From: Thamnidium elegans | Taxonomy: Eukaryota > Mucoromycota > Mucoromycetes > Mucorales > Mucoraceae | Reading direction: 5' to 3' | Assembly (NCBI GenBank): GCA_025201345.1 | Contig: JAIXMG010000014.1 | Span: 1 to 64,000 of the forward strand | DNA length: 64,000 bases | Shown here: positions 21,346 to 32,166 of the stretch, one piece after another | How the letters are laid out: each line of letters opens with the position of its first letter | How positions within the stretch are numbered: position 1 is the first letter of the stretch | Notes under the pieces: model-generated | What the model was told of the DNA's origin: nothing | Database searches by the model: none | The model's input: the letters and a program-made list of their open reading frames with translations, nothing else | Made by a program: the position numbers and the translations under genes

Positions 21346-22081
21346 TTAAAGATTGGTAAGATTCAATAAACATATGTTTTATAATAATAAAATAATTCAA
21401 TTTTTAATTTTAGATATTAAACTAAATCTGAGAGTTATATTGGGATACATCCCATTTTCCATCTCCATCTTTAATGATCTGATACTACATTCCAGTAGTT
21501 TTATAGTAACTTCTTGTGCGTGGTCGTCATTTTCTTGTTTATATTTACATATAAATAAGTACATTATATCTATAGGTAATCTGTTATAGTATTATTACCT
21601 CAATGATTCAAACAATAAATTATCCGTGTTATCTATGACAAAATAACCAACACAATCTGCTAAACGTCTTTTAACTTTGTCATCCGTGTTATAGTATACA
21701 ATACATTTGTTCGTTTCCAGACCCTTCTCATACTTACATTTACATTATACAATTAAAGTCAGATTGAATAGTATATGCACAATAAAGTTTGTCTTTACTA
21801 CTGAAATGTTAAATCATTTTAATACTTGAATATGGGGACAACATATTCCGCAAATGGTGTACGACTAACGCTTGGCTGATCATTATCGCTAGATTTAACG
21901 TTGGCTCAGATTTAATATAATATCATTATATCCGTTAAAAAAATATTTAGACATTTGATGGAATAAATAGGTGCTTTATTTATACTATAATTTACTTTCT
22001 CACAAAAAATTACGTCATTGATTGGCACTGGCGGAGTAAATGGTAGTGTACCAAGAATTTACCCTTTTTTTTTTTTTAAAC
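21346..22081. other. Intergenic spacer ending in an inverted-repeat-type end
   Basis: The segment is AT-rich without a supported gene. Near 21955 it holds a motif (GGAATAAATAGG) that is the reverse complement of one inside the repeats at 27111-27429 and 50922-51247. At 22022-22055 it carries the same end sequence as those repeats. Confidence 0.5.
22022..22055 (+). repeat. Isolated end of the TTGGCA...CCAAG repeat family
   Basis: It reads TTGGCACTGGCGG then AGTAAATGGTAGTGTACCAAG, matching the right ends of the repeats at 27111-27429 and 50922-51247 with a few substitutions. It sits 26 bp before the ATG of the gene at 22082. I cannot see a matching left end. Confidence 0.6.
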
Positions 22082-24115
22082 ATGAGTACGAATCCTTTTG
22101 ACGAACACAAAACCAATTTAAAAAACTATGGTATTAATGTACTTCTTGGCTAACTTCAGCACGTATTAAAAGTGTTTTTATAGATTTCTGGGCGAGCATT
22201 GAAGAAAAAGAATTTGACTTGACTAAATACGATGAATTCTTATGCAAACAAAAAGTGATCAATAAGTAGACTTGTCATGATTATTTGACAACAGACATTC
22301 AGTATATACTTGAACACTTTTCAGAAAATGCTAAACTACTTCATCACGTCAAATCGCTGCAAAAAAAGCTAAAAAACGCCAGAAAAGATGAAAGCAACAT
22401 GGTGTTTTGGTCAGATATTGCTCCTAGATTAATGAGGGTTAACTATGAAAAGCCGGCTGCAGAAGCGGAGTTAATGGTTGCAGGAATAAGAAAAGCTGCA
22501 GATTTGATTGATGCCTCCACCAGTAGTAAACGTAAAATCGAGTCGCCCATGGAGACAAGAAACAAAAAAAACAAAAAAGCAGGGGCGCCCCAAGAAATGG
22601 AGCAGGTTGAATACGATGGTCTTTATGTAGGAAAAAATGATATTTCGGTCGGTACAATCATTAAAAGGTCAGCTCTACAATATCTCCATGAAAGCAGGAC
22701 CCGTAAGCTTAGTGCTCGCGAAAGAAAAATCATGACGTAAATATAGTTACTATATATCTATAGAAAAGGAGCATTACTTATAGTCTGTTATAATCTAATA
22801 TATTAGAAATGGGCTGTCTTCAATTTTAGACTTAGTTGATCATTCAAGTTCTTCTCAAAAATCACTATTTTCTAATGAAGATTGGGCCCAAATTACGTCT
22901 AAGTTTGAATCAGAACTTAGCCTTGAACTGCTACCAATGTCACGTATCTTAACCAGTTCATGGTTGATTATTTCTGCAGTAAGTTTTCACTACTTCAATA
23001 TAGATTCTGACTGATTTTTTTAACTAGGCTGTTGTATCATCAAACAACATCACATTGGGCTTGGACTACATCTACAAAATCTATTCAAAACAGAACAATC
23101 AGAACAAAAGCTATTTGAAATTATTTGAACATGTGTAAGTCTTAATGTATAGTAAGTTTTTCTCGGAACATGTATTTATCAGGAACCATAATATAGTCTC
23201 AATTTGATAGGGACATACCCTCATCTGCTGAAGAAAAACGGAGCTCGCAATAGTGATTATTCAGAGAGCGATGTTTTGAGAATTATATGGTCCCCCATAT
23301 TTGAATTACTTTTCCCACCTAACCAGCATAACCTCATTGTTAAGACTGGAGAAACGATTAGCATCATGTCTCAAGAACATAAGCAGGATACCTATAGTGA
23401 CAGTTCAAATGTTATTGCCTTTAAGATCGATATTAGAGTGATTTTCAAAAAGCAAGGAAAAGAAATTGACGTTGTTTGCGGGGAAGTAGCAAAAAATGAT
23501 GAAGACAATAAAATAATAACAGATGAAGGAAAATTAAGCCGTGAAACAAAAGATGCGGTTGACTCGATACTTACGTTGGTAGAAACAGCAGCACAAGCTT
23601 TTAGCACACAAATCAGTGGCAGTACTTGTTTGATAGCAACACAACAGTTGACAGGAAATGGCCTTTACGTATATCATCCAGCATATAGCTTTTCATTGCC
23701 TTCCTGTATTGAAGAACTTGAATCTTTTAAATTAACTATGCAGAAACTAATCAGCTTTCAGCGACATGTCATCACCATTGCGAACATCCTTGAAAAGGCC
23801 GGAATGAAAAAATACTCGTTGAACCAACAGTTTGGTAAACATGACGAGGCTGATAAAGATGGTGAAGCCACTTCGATCCTGAACTGGAGAAGAGATACAT
23901 TTTATACACCTCCAAGAAACAAAGAAGCAAGAGTACCTCTGGTGTTATTTGGTTTACCAAGCAGTGGTTTAGTTTCGAGGCTTTTAAAAATAAAGTATTC
24001 AGAAGGTGAAGAAGGCGTTGTTTACGATCAGTTTGGATGGGGAAAGAAAAATGACAAATGGCACAACAAGGTTACGGACGAAACTCATGATGAATATCCA
24101 TATTCTGAAGAATAA
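22082..24115 (+). CDS. Multicopy accessory protein with PD-(D/E)XK-like residues (hypothetical)
   Basis: Proposed exons are 22082-22130, 22184-22254, 22303-22736, 22807-22978, 23028-23134 and 23197-24115. The last three introns have good GT...AG ends and keep phase. The second (22255-22302, 48 bp) has a weak GTGATC donor but removes an in-frame TAG. The N-terminal third is helical and basic. A middle part (SSILDLVDHS...LTSSWLIISA) precedes a C-terminal domain starting SESDVLRIIWSPIFELLFP. That domain includes FKIDIRVIF and, about 20 residues on, CGEVAKN, which can be read as the D...E-x-x-K side of a PD-(D/E)XK-like core. The layout resembles uncharacterised multicopy proteins of Mucoromycota; that is recollection, not a search. 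The 5' end abuts a repeat end at 22022-22055. Nuclease function is speculation. Confidence 0.65.
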
Positions 24116-25138
24116 ATGTCCGTCTTTATATGTATCTTAGGGATTGCTTTAATTAATTAAACATAACCCCCCCCCCTTTTTTTTTTGTAAATATAAATAT
24201 ATTTAATAAAACTAGCTGGCATGCTCGCTTCGCTCACCAACGGCCATAGTCGCCCAACCTGGTTTACATTTTGGATTTAATGTTTTATGACTAGATACGT
24301 TGCTGGTTTTTTTTTTTTTTTTGTCCCAGTCAGCTTCTTTATTCTTTTCAGCATTATAACCTTGCTATACCCTGATATCAAGGCAATACACACTCCAGAG
24401 ACTTTCAAAACTTCGTTTTATTTTGACTTTTAAGCACGATCTCCTTTGCCTACGATCTACAGTCAAAGAGAGATAACTTGTAAAGGTTGGATGACGGTGA
24501 AACTAGTGATCTGTAAAGAGCGGTAGAGAGATAAACAGAATAGAGTTGCGGCTAGTAGAAGGGACTTCGTAATGGAGAATGTAGGAAGAAAGAAGACCAT
24601 TGTATAAAAGATATTTTGCCGGATAAAGAAGTTAGTGTCAGTAATATTATTTTTCCTTCGATCCTTATCTAATAAAGATGACAAGGAAAAGGCCTCTGAA
24701 TTTCGGAAGAATGACAGTTGTTGCAACATAAAAGGTCGAATAAAGGAGAAATAATTACAGTATTTGAAGCTTGCAAATATTGTTGTCTATTTGAAGATGT
24801 TTTTAACATTCTGCCTTGTTTTGTTAAACCCTCAACAGCCTTGAGACATCAGTTTAGTTACGAAGGTCCTCAATCCTTAAAGCTCAAAAATACATAACCT
24901 CAATAATTCATTCAAACAGTACAACATAAAGGGAAAAAACGTTTAAGATAATTTCATAATTTCATAATTATTCACAAGTTTTTTATTTGACAAAAAAGAA
25001 TTACAGCCTATAAGAGTCATCAGTTCCTCCGTCTAAACCTAAAGCTTGTAGAAAGATGTCAGTAGTCAGATTATTGATGTTGGGTTCATTACTTGGCAAT
25101 TTCCTTGTCAAAATGGGGCAACTAGAATATATAGCAGC
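24116..25138. other. Intergenic spacer
   Basis: A C13/T12 homopolymer junction lies at about 24169-24187. A short GC-rich patch (CTCGCTTCGCTCACC at about 24224) stands out from the AT-rich surroundings. The minus frame 24463-24729 lacks supporting features. I see no gene here. Confidence 0.45.
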
Positions 25139-25375
25139 GCGATCAAGGCTTCTACCTTGGTTTATCGCTTCCACTCCTCCAAAACAGTGCAATTGCACCA
25201 TAGATGTCTGGTCTTTTTCGGCCGGGTAACCGCAGGTGTTTATTATACATTCAGTTGCTCCAAAAGTATACAATAACGCGACCAAGTTTTATGCTTGGCT
25301 TATCGCTTCCACTCCTCCAAAACAGTGCAATTGCACCATAGATGTCTGGTCTTTTTCGGCCGGGTAACCGCAGGT
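25139..25375. repeat. Tandem duplication: exact 76-bp repeat, each copy preceded by a hairpin
   Basis: The segments 25162-25237 and 25300-25375 are identical over 76 bp (TTATCGCTTCC... to ...CGCAGGT) and contain the palindrome GTGCAATTGCAC. Just upstream, each has a different sequence that folds the same way: GCGA-TCAAGG-loop-CCTTGG-TTTA-TCGC in copy 1 and GCGA-CCAAG-loop-CTTGG-CTTA-TCGC in copy 2. The repeat period is about 138 bp. The GC content is well above the surroundings. It matches no tRNA, 5S or spliceosomal RNA that I know. A minus-strand frame of 94 codons (25285-25001) overlaps copy 1 but is not convincing. Confidence 0.8.
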
Positions 25376-25893
25376 ATATATTGCATACTTTTAAAGATTA
25401 AAAAAAATAAAAGAAGCCAGGATTCCTCTTTTCAAAACAAAAAAATCAATGACGCAAAACTACACAGTCACGCGCAATTTACAAATTAAGCGTTGTAGTT
25501 AGACACGATAATTCGGAACAATCGAGTGTAATTATATAAGTTAGAAACGGCATCATCGATCGAAACAATAGCTCTATCTCATTTGATATATCAAGAATTT
25601 GGTAGCTTATTGTCCCTTTTATTTTGTTTGTAATTATTTCTAAGAAAGACTAACTTGTGCTTCCGATTAGACCTTTGCCAAATTCAACGTCACGATCTCA
25701 TCATGATTGAAAGGTAATGTCTAGTTTTTCTTTTTTCTTTTTTCTTTTTTGTTATATTTGTCTTGCAAAGAATCTTTTACCATGCAGAAAAAAAAAAGGA
25801 GGAAATTAATTCGAAATATTATAATAAATCATCGATATTAGTTATTGGGCTATTGGTTTATTAACTACTTTATTTGCTAATGAGAGTATACCA
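25376..25893. other. Intergenic spacer
   Basis: AT-rich, with CTTTTTTCTTTTTTCTTTTTTG tracts. No gene is recognised. Confidence 0.45.
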
Positions 25894-26421
25894 ATGAGCA
25901 ACACGGTTTGTAGTCTCGAGAGAAAACAATGCTTGCATGATTGGATGGATAAAAGACGCGGAGAGATAATTTTCGAGGCGTTGTTCAATATTCAAATCCT
26001 TGATATCAGGTAAACTAAATCAAATAATATCAATAATAATGCTTTTTTCCTGAAAATCAGATAGTATAATACTTTCATAGATTCTACCGCCAACGCTTCG
26101 TTTTTTTCTGCACCAGCGGCATCTTTACCAAATTGAGAAGGCTAATACTCCCATCCGTATTCCCAATCTTATTGTCCTTAAAGCCCCTAATACAGTAGGG
26201 GCTCTATTTAAGAGCGTTCGATTTAAGGACGGATTTCTTCAGGACACCTTCTTCTGTCCCCCGCTTTAACACCACTATTATCGGTAATAATCGATTTAAG
26301 AATGGATTTCCTGAGAATTTCGACCACCCTTAAATAGAACCGCCACTGTAGTAAAAATAATAAAACGAATAGAAGTCAGGTGATCGATACATCATTCGAC
26401 AATCCTGTAACTAAAGTGTGA
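25894..26421 (+). pseudogene. Small two-exon gene disrupted by a MITE
   Basis: Exon 1 (25894-26009) starts at an ATG (MSNTVCSLERKQCLHDWMDK) and ends at GTAAAC. The next exon begins at 26081 after TTTCATAG. Its protein-like frame reads FYRQRF and then, after a shift of one base at a T7 run (26101-26107), HQRHLYQIEKANTPIRIPNL. That frame runs straight into the MITE at 26193. If the MITE and one TA are ignored, the same frame continues on the other side for 22 codons to the TGA at 26419-26421. The gene was therefore a short protein ending there. Family unknown. The T7 shift may be real decay or a homopolymer error. Confidence 0.45.
26193..26348. mobile_element. 156-bp pogo/Tc1-like MITE with TA target duplication
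   Basis: The ends are inverted repeats: CAGTAGGGGCTCTATTTAAG on the left, and on the right the reverse complement of CAGTGGCGGTTCTATTTAAG. Both are flanked by TA (26191-26192 and 26349-26350). CAGT ends with a TA duplication are typical of pogo/Fot1-type elements. Inside, CGATTTAAGRAYGGATTTC occurs twice as a direct repeat (about 26219 and 26291). It has no coding capacity, so it would need a transposase supplied elsewhere. Confidence 0.85.
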
Positions 26422-26499
26422 ACTTAACTTTAAAATATCTTTCACTGACGTCGCAAGAGTAGCGTTCATAGACTTTTCAAAATCTAATGTAACTTTCAT

Positions 26500-27110
26500 T
26501 TACATATATGCCTTGTCAAGTATAGGAGCACCAATGAATTCATTCAAGGCTTCAGAATAATCATTTCTCCTTTGGAGAACTAAAATCGAAGACATGGCTC
26601 TAAGCACCAAAATAAAAATAAGAGTGAGTCAATCAAATGGCTGAGTATATATGAACTTACAATAGTTCTTTGAAGTGAGAATCTAAAGACTTGTATTTGA
26701 TCTTTTCACTTAGGCAGTGGGCCTTGTATTCATCAAATATTTCTAACAGGTTGTTGTCCTCAACAATCCAAGTGTCTTCAGGATTAGTGATCAGTTGAGA
26801 GCTTTGCAAATAAAAATCATATAAAATAGTAAGTAACGCGAACCAAATATCACGTTCTGGCCAATATTTTACTTACAAAGAGACGAAGTGTTCTTCCAAA
26901 TGGGCCTTGAGAGCAGATTTAGTACCATCAAGATCGATACACGAAGGACAAACTAGTTTTATCAAAGCTTTGGGGTGCTGTTCATGTAAAGATTTTGTAT
27001 ATTGCTTTGGGTTGGCTTTGCTTTTCTGTTTCAAGGACCTTGAAGGCAAAATGCGATTGTGGGTTTTGGTAAGGCGCTCCCGTAGCTTTTGATTTGTGGA
27101 AAAACTGGCA
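26500..27110 (-). pseudogene. C2H2-containing accessory gene, 5' end unclear or decayed
   Basis: Minus-strand exons are: upstream part to 26877, then 26801-26661, then 26599-26500. They are separated by two clean introns (GTAAGT...CAAAG and GTAAGTT...CTTAG) and joined in one frame to a TAA at 26500. The protein has a zinc finger (CPSC...HLEEH) after a basic segment. A C-terminal helical part follows (NNLLEIFDEYKAHC, LVLQRRNDYSEALNEFIG). Upstream of about 27105 the frame meets a stop, and a neighbouring frame looks equally protein-like. The start is therefore either in an unseen exon or lost to a frameshift. The upstream side abuts the inverted-end repeat at 27111-27429. Function unknown. Confidence 0.5.
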
Positions 27111-27429
27111 CTTCAAGAACAAAATGGGCCAATTTGTTTTAACAAAATCAGAGACATGCTGATAATTGTACGTGAGAAAGTAAACTGTGATATAAATACA
27201 TAATGATTAAACAAATCCTTTTTATCATAGTTAAATAAACCCTATTTTATCATGAGTAAATTAACCTATTTATTCCATCCTTTTATTTTCCTTTTTTTTT
27301 AACAATGGATTCATATACAAGCAAGTACCTTTTATATAATCAAGTTTAAATATTTCCTTATGATATGGTGGTGTCGATGCAAGAATTTCCCTAAATTGGC
27401 ACTTGTGGTGTAAATGGTAGTGTACCCAA
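27111..27429. repeat. Inverted-end dispersed repeat, copy A (about 319 bp)
   Basis: It shares long near-identical stretches with 50922-51247: CCTATTTATTCCATCCTTTT, TCATATACAAGCAAGTA, TTTTATATAATCAA, ATGATATGGTGGTGT and AATTTCCCTAAATTGGCA. The right end reads TTGGCACTTGTGGTGTAAAT to TGTACCCAA. The left end (CTTCAAGAACAAAATGGGCC) is a degraded counterpart of CTTGGTACACC...GTGCC. No coding frame is present. Confidence 0.7.
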
Positions 27430-28371
27430 CACGAGAAAAAATTGGTGTTTTATTACCTTTTATTTTACTTATCTGTCACATTCACAAGGTAAAAGTAAGT
27501 TTAAGTGAGTACTAAATCTTGTTTTATAAGTAGAATGACTTAAGTAAATAAAGTAAAATAAATGGATTTGATAAAAAGTACAATGGACAATAAGGATCCA
27601 AAAGAATTCAAGTACAAGATAAAGTATAAAATAAAAAGAGTTTGGTATAAAGATCTTTTATAAATAAATATAAATAAGGAATAAGTGTGACAATGTAATA
27701 AACTTAAAACATATTAACAGTCATCATAAAAACAATACGATCATTAAATTCGGTTTAAACTATCTTTGTTCTGTTATCTCATTATACAAAGTATGGATTA
27801 ACATTGTTTTATGCACAGGATGTACATACAACAATTTTAGGGCAATAGTAGGTATTACGGAATAGCGAAGTATTAACAAAATATATTTTCTAACACATGA
27901 TGATCGATCGCATTAAACGGAGGACATTAGATTAATATTAAATCCAGTATTTAAAGCTTATAAAGACTGCGATGATAGTTATTAAGATAACGGGTCTGCT
28001 ATTTACAAAAAGGTTCGGGAATTAGAAGATATTGACGACCAAGAAATAGACGAAAAGTACAAGTATATCGCTTTGTTTATCTTTTATTATTATCATTATC
28101 AGTACTTTTTTTCTTAAAATCATACAAGTAAAAGAATATCATCATTTTAAAAAGTAGATTACTTTTTTATTTGATTTCGATTTAGCAACACTTTTTGCTC
28201 TAATTTTAAAAATATCATATTAATGTACTAGCTATTGAATATTTTCTTTTTTTTTAAAAAATAAATAAAATGAAGTGATTGTAGACAATATATTTATATA
28301 TGGTTTTTAGAGGCATCGCTTTATATCCTTATTAAAGTCCTCGTGTCCAGTAACAGTTCTTCCAAAATTAT
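27430..28371. other. Intergenic spacer
   Basis: Strongly AT-rich with AAATAAATATAAATAA-type sequence. The stretch 28307-28371 holds codons that look like a displaced chitosanase C-terminus in another frame (see the chitosanase entry). Otherwise no gene is visible. Confidence 0.5.
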
Positions 28372-29614
28372 TCAACTTGATTGGTACATCCAAATTTTTA
28401 TTGTATTCGAAGTTCTCGACCAGAGATAAAAGATCTTCACTACGTGTTGCGCTTGCAGGCCAAACATCATCGCTACAATTAAAGAGTGTAAATAATTATT
28501 TAAATGGTTATTCAATAAAATAAAAAAAAAGGACTCACCGGTAACAACATTGTAATTCACGACGAGTAGTTAAAAATCTTTTCAAGAAAGACTGTTCAGT
28601 TTCTTCTGATTCCCTTGGACCTGTTAGTGTTAATATACGAACAATATTGATATCGGGTTCAACATATTGATATCCATGTTGAATAATAACGTCTAATTAA
28701 AAAGTGACGGGGTATTTTAAGGTACATTTTTGTGATTAAATAATGTTATATTCTTACCATAGAAAATTGCTTGTCCAAGGGGAGAATGAATTCCACTTTG
28801 TGCTGCATATCGAGCACTAGGGATCATATAGTTCTTAAAAACCCAATCCTTTTGTAATTGAGAAAATCCACTGTTTTCATCACATGCCTCTTGTTTCCAG
28901 GCCTCGCAGTAACCTCCCAATTTGGAGGTATCACCACGACTTCTTCTATCGCAATGAGGTAACTGACTAATTTCATGAATATTTGAAAGAAACGAAGCTA
29001 ATCTATTATTAGGGCTAGCTGATGTAAATGATTCAATCAAGCTTTCAGAATCTCCTGTTCCGGTCTATTTAAAAATTATTTAGTAAATTATAACAAGTGG
29101 TATGTATACAATATAAAATTACAGTAAATCCTGCGTAGCCACTAGTAAACCCTCTCATATCTTGTATATCTATACATGAGCTATATTAAAAAAAATTATT
29201 AGACAAATTGGAGATATTTCTTTGATTTTCAATAAAAACTAACGCATATGCAAAATTAGCATCCCCATCTTCAAATACGTTTGTGATTAAACTGGCTATA
29301 GTGACAGTATTTGGTTCAATATCGTATACTTGAGGTAAATCACTTAGATCATAAAATGTAGTTCCATTTATAGGAGTAACGCATCCTTTTTTAACAGCCT
29401 GTACACAGTAAAAAAAAAAAAAAATTAGGAAATATTTCTTTCTTTTTTTTAAAAAAAAAAATAAAACCTCTTCACTGGATAGAAAATTAAATTTATCACA
29501 GATATTGGGACCAATTTCAAAATCATTATGACAAGCTTTATAAATGTCTTCTCTTTGACATGACGGAGAAGCCAATACTAAAATCGCTAAAGAAGCAATT
29601 AAAAACAATTTCAT
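28372..29614 (-). CDS. Secreted chitosanase, glycoside hydrolase family 46, with a frameshifted C-terminus
   Basis: Six minus-strand exons (29614-29468, 29398-29244, 29180-29123, 29064-28758, 28692-28539, 28474-28372) give 307 residues. The product should hydrolyse chitosan outside the cell. Residues 1-16 form a signal peptide (MKLFLIASLAILVLAS). The GH46 active-site region is clear. The general acid Glu sits in NVFEDGDANFAYA and the second acidic residue in IQDMRGFTSGYAGFTTGTGD, as in bacterial-type GH46 enzymes. Near 28440 the bases GTGT replace an expected GT, shifting the end of the protein (SVKIFYLWSRTS...). The alternative frame continues DLLSLVENFEYNKNLDVPIK to a stop at 28307. A recent 2-bp insertion, or an assembly error, is likely. 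It lies 113 bp downstream of another secreted-protein gene on the same strand. Confidence 0.85.
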
Positions 29615-29727
29615 TGTATAAAAAAAGAAGGGAAAAGAAAAAAGGAATTTTTGTTGTTATTTAAATTTTTTGATAAAGTATAGAATTTTTTAATAAAAGG
29701 GAGAATACATTGTACATCTCCTTGAAT

Positions 29728-31945
29728 TTAGTTTGGTAAACACATTGATTCTATGCAACAGTCCTTCTCAGTACGATAAATACAAGTATTAGGACAAAAT
29801 TCATCCCATTCTAAAAATGGGCAACCTTCACAATCATCATGTCGTTCTTGAAGTTGTTCAAAGATTTCTTTTGATAGTACTTTGGTAAGACCTGCTTTTG
29901 CACATGTATCTTCTGTAGATGGCAAATCATTTTGAGCACGCATTAATTTATTGTAACCTCCAGGTCTGCCATTGCCTAATGGAGGCGGTTGAAAAAAGAT
30001 GAGAGAAGCTGAAGGCGTAGGGTATGGACGAGTGATAGAAGGTGTAGCTCCTGGCATCTTAGTAGAAACACAGTAAGGTACATTTGTATTAGCACAGTGA
30101 CCTGTCGTCGATCTTTTACAAGTGTAACCCTTTGGACATATAGGACTACACATATATATATATATATAGTTAGCATTATAAAAAAAGTAATCAAAGTATG
30201 AGAAACTAATTTACCATGCAAGCATATAGAGAGGACATATAAGATCCCCTCCAACAACAGTTTCTGCAGTAGGTGTAATTAAAGCACTTTCTGGAATTCT
30301 ACAAAAAAACACGTTAAATTAAGGCTCGTTAAATTATTATTTTTTTAACTTACGTTGTTGTTGGTGAATTTCCAGGACAATAACCTTCTGCTGCAAAAGG
30401 ACAAGGTACATCTGGTCGAAGACAAGAGTCTGGACACTCTATAGGACTTTGATTTTCAAAAAAAAAAAAAAAAAAAAAAAAAAATTAGCGTATAAGGATA
30501 GGGGAAAAAAATATGTAACTTACCAATATCTAAATATTAAAGGACATGCACTGATGGGCGTTTCAGCTGAAACATCTGTTGCGAATGTAGTTGTCGCAGT
30601 GATACCAGATTGATTTAACATGGAAGTGAATATATCATGGAACGGATCATTCGTTGGGAAATAAGGAAATGGATATCCTTCTGTTACCATTAGAGTCTTG
30701 ACCTTCTTTTTATAATAATCAAATACACTAGGACACCAAGGTTCTTGTGTAAAAGGACAAGGATGGTCCATTGGATATAAACAATCATACGGGCAAGAAG
30801 TTGGACTAAATACAATAATAATAATAATAAATAAAAATTGTAATATATACTTCTTTTTTTTTTCTACCATGGTATGATGTATTGAGCGCAAACAATATCA
30901 CCAACAGTTGCAGTAGTAGTAACAAATTTTAATGAGATATCTACATCCGTAACAGTTTTGGTACATGTTGAGCATTCATGTTCGTGAGTATCTACAAGGC
31001 CTCCAATAAATAACCCTTGATAATAGTCATCATCATCATGATAATGTTCTTCATGATTATTTTGGTTGCCGTACGCCATACCCTGTTTTTTATTACCATT
31101 GTATTTATCATTATGGTTACCAAACAGACAATCCTTATCATTAGGATCACAATCAAAATAATTTCCATGAACGTCATAACCCCACCCTAATTGTTCTTCA
31201 GAAGGAGTAGGAGTAGAGTCCCAAGTTTTTGCTTCAACCGTGTAATCAAAACCCCAATTGATATTTGGTATACCCCCACTCTTATACCCTATGCCACCAC
31301 TTTTCTTTTGGTTTTGAAATTTTATCAGTATTTCAGATCGAGAAACTTCAGGTGAAGTGGATCGACTTATCAATGGTTTAGGTAGCTTGTTACAAACAGC
31401 TTTTCCACTCTTTGGACAGCAATAGTCTGCGTTAGGGTAATAGCAATCACCTGGACAGCTGTCAGGACAAGGTGTAACATGACAAGCAACAAAGGTATTA
31501 CAGACAGGTGCACATTCAGGTTTACCCTGGAACGGACAGCATGGAGAACCAGAGTATTTACAATTAAATGGACATTCTTTGGGACTAATTATAATATATT
31601 AAACAATTTATATGCAGTAAACAAACAAATAAAATAAATATATGTACCATGGTATTCTCTGTACTAGACAAACTGTGTTTGGACATTTGGTTGCTTGACA
31701 GGCAGGTATACCGGCATCAATACAACCTCCACTATTAGGGTAAACACATTTTTGACCTTTTTCACAGGTTGGACATCTTAACTGAAAATTAGGGCAACCA
31801 AGCGACACTATAGAAAAATAAAATAAGATTAAGCTTTTTTTGTTTCCCCTGGTTGCACTTTACCATTCTCTTGTTCCTGAATCGAGACAGCATTTGTCGT
31901 TACAACAAGCAAAACGGATACTAAAATACAAGATTTTAACTTCAT
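29728..31945 (-). CDS. Secreted Cys-rich modular protein, seven exons, 611 aa
   Basis: Exons are 31945-31864, 31807-31648, 31584-30868, 30805-30524, 30446-30354, 30298-30215 and 30145-29728. All junctions keep phase and total 612 codons. The protein starts with a signal peptide (MKLKSCILVSVLLVVTTNA). Modules with C-P-x-x-C-P-x-x-C cores follow (CPKECPFNC, CPTSCPYDC, CPIECPDSC, CPICPKGYTC). Between them are an acidic/Asn-rich linker with HEEHYHDDDDYY and a Pro-rich part, and then a Cys-rich tail (CEGCPFLEWDEFCPNTC). Introns 2, 3, 4 and 6 all split a TG|T Cys codon immediately before Pro, so exons equal modules. I recognise no catalytic fold. A wall-associated or secreted structural protein is the most I would infer. 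It is divergent from the E2 gene at 32167. Confidence 0.85.
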
Positions 31946-32166
31946 GATACCAAAAAAAAAGTATTCGCAAAAGAAAAGTGCAAGTCTTTTTTTTTTTTTT
32001 TTTACCAGTTGCTTGCATACATTAAATAGATTGCATTAATTTGCTTTAAAGTGACTTTTTTTTTTTTTCCAAACACGAAAAACGTTTGTGACCTTTTTTT
32101 GTTTTGTTTTTTTTTTCAATTGTCACGTTAAAAAGAAGCGTTTCTTTTTTCTCATTTTTACAAGAA
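31946..32166. promoter_or_regulatory. Divergent promoter region, 221 bp
   Basis: It separates the minus-strand start at 31945 from the plus-strand start at 32167. It contains several T runs (T18 near 31989, T12 near 32058, T9 near 32108). No canonical TATA box is obvious. Transcription start sites cannot be placed by eye. Confidence 0.5.

Noticed and set aside
22255..22302. In-frame TAG near 22270 taken as proof that the 22082 gene is dead
   Set aside because: A 48-bp GT...AG intron in phase removes it, and the remaining introns and frame are intact; left open.
24463..24729. 88-codon minus-strand frame
   Set aside because: Composition fits random AT-rich sequence; no features beyond openness.
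25139..25375. Tandem hairpin-plus-76-bp units considered as tRNA or CRISPR-like repeats
   Set aside because: No tRNA A/B boxes, no CCA-side cloverleaf, only two units, and fungi lack CRISPR.
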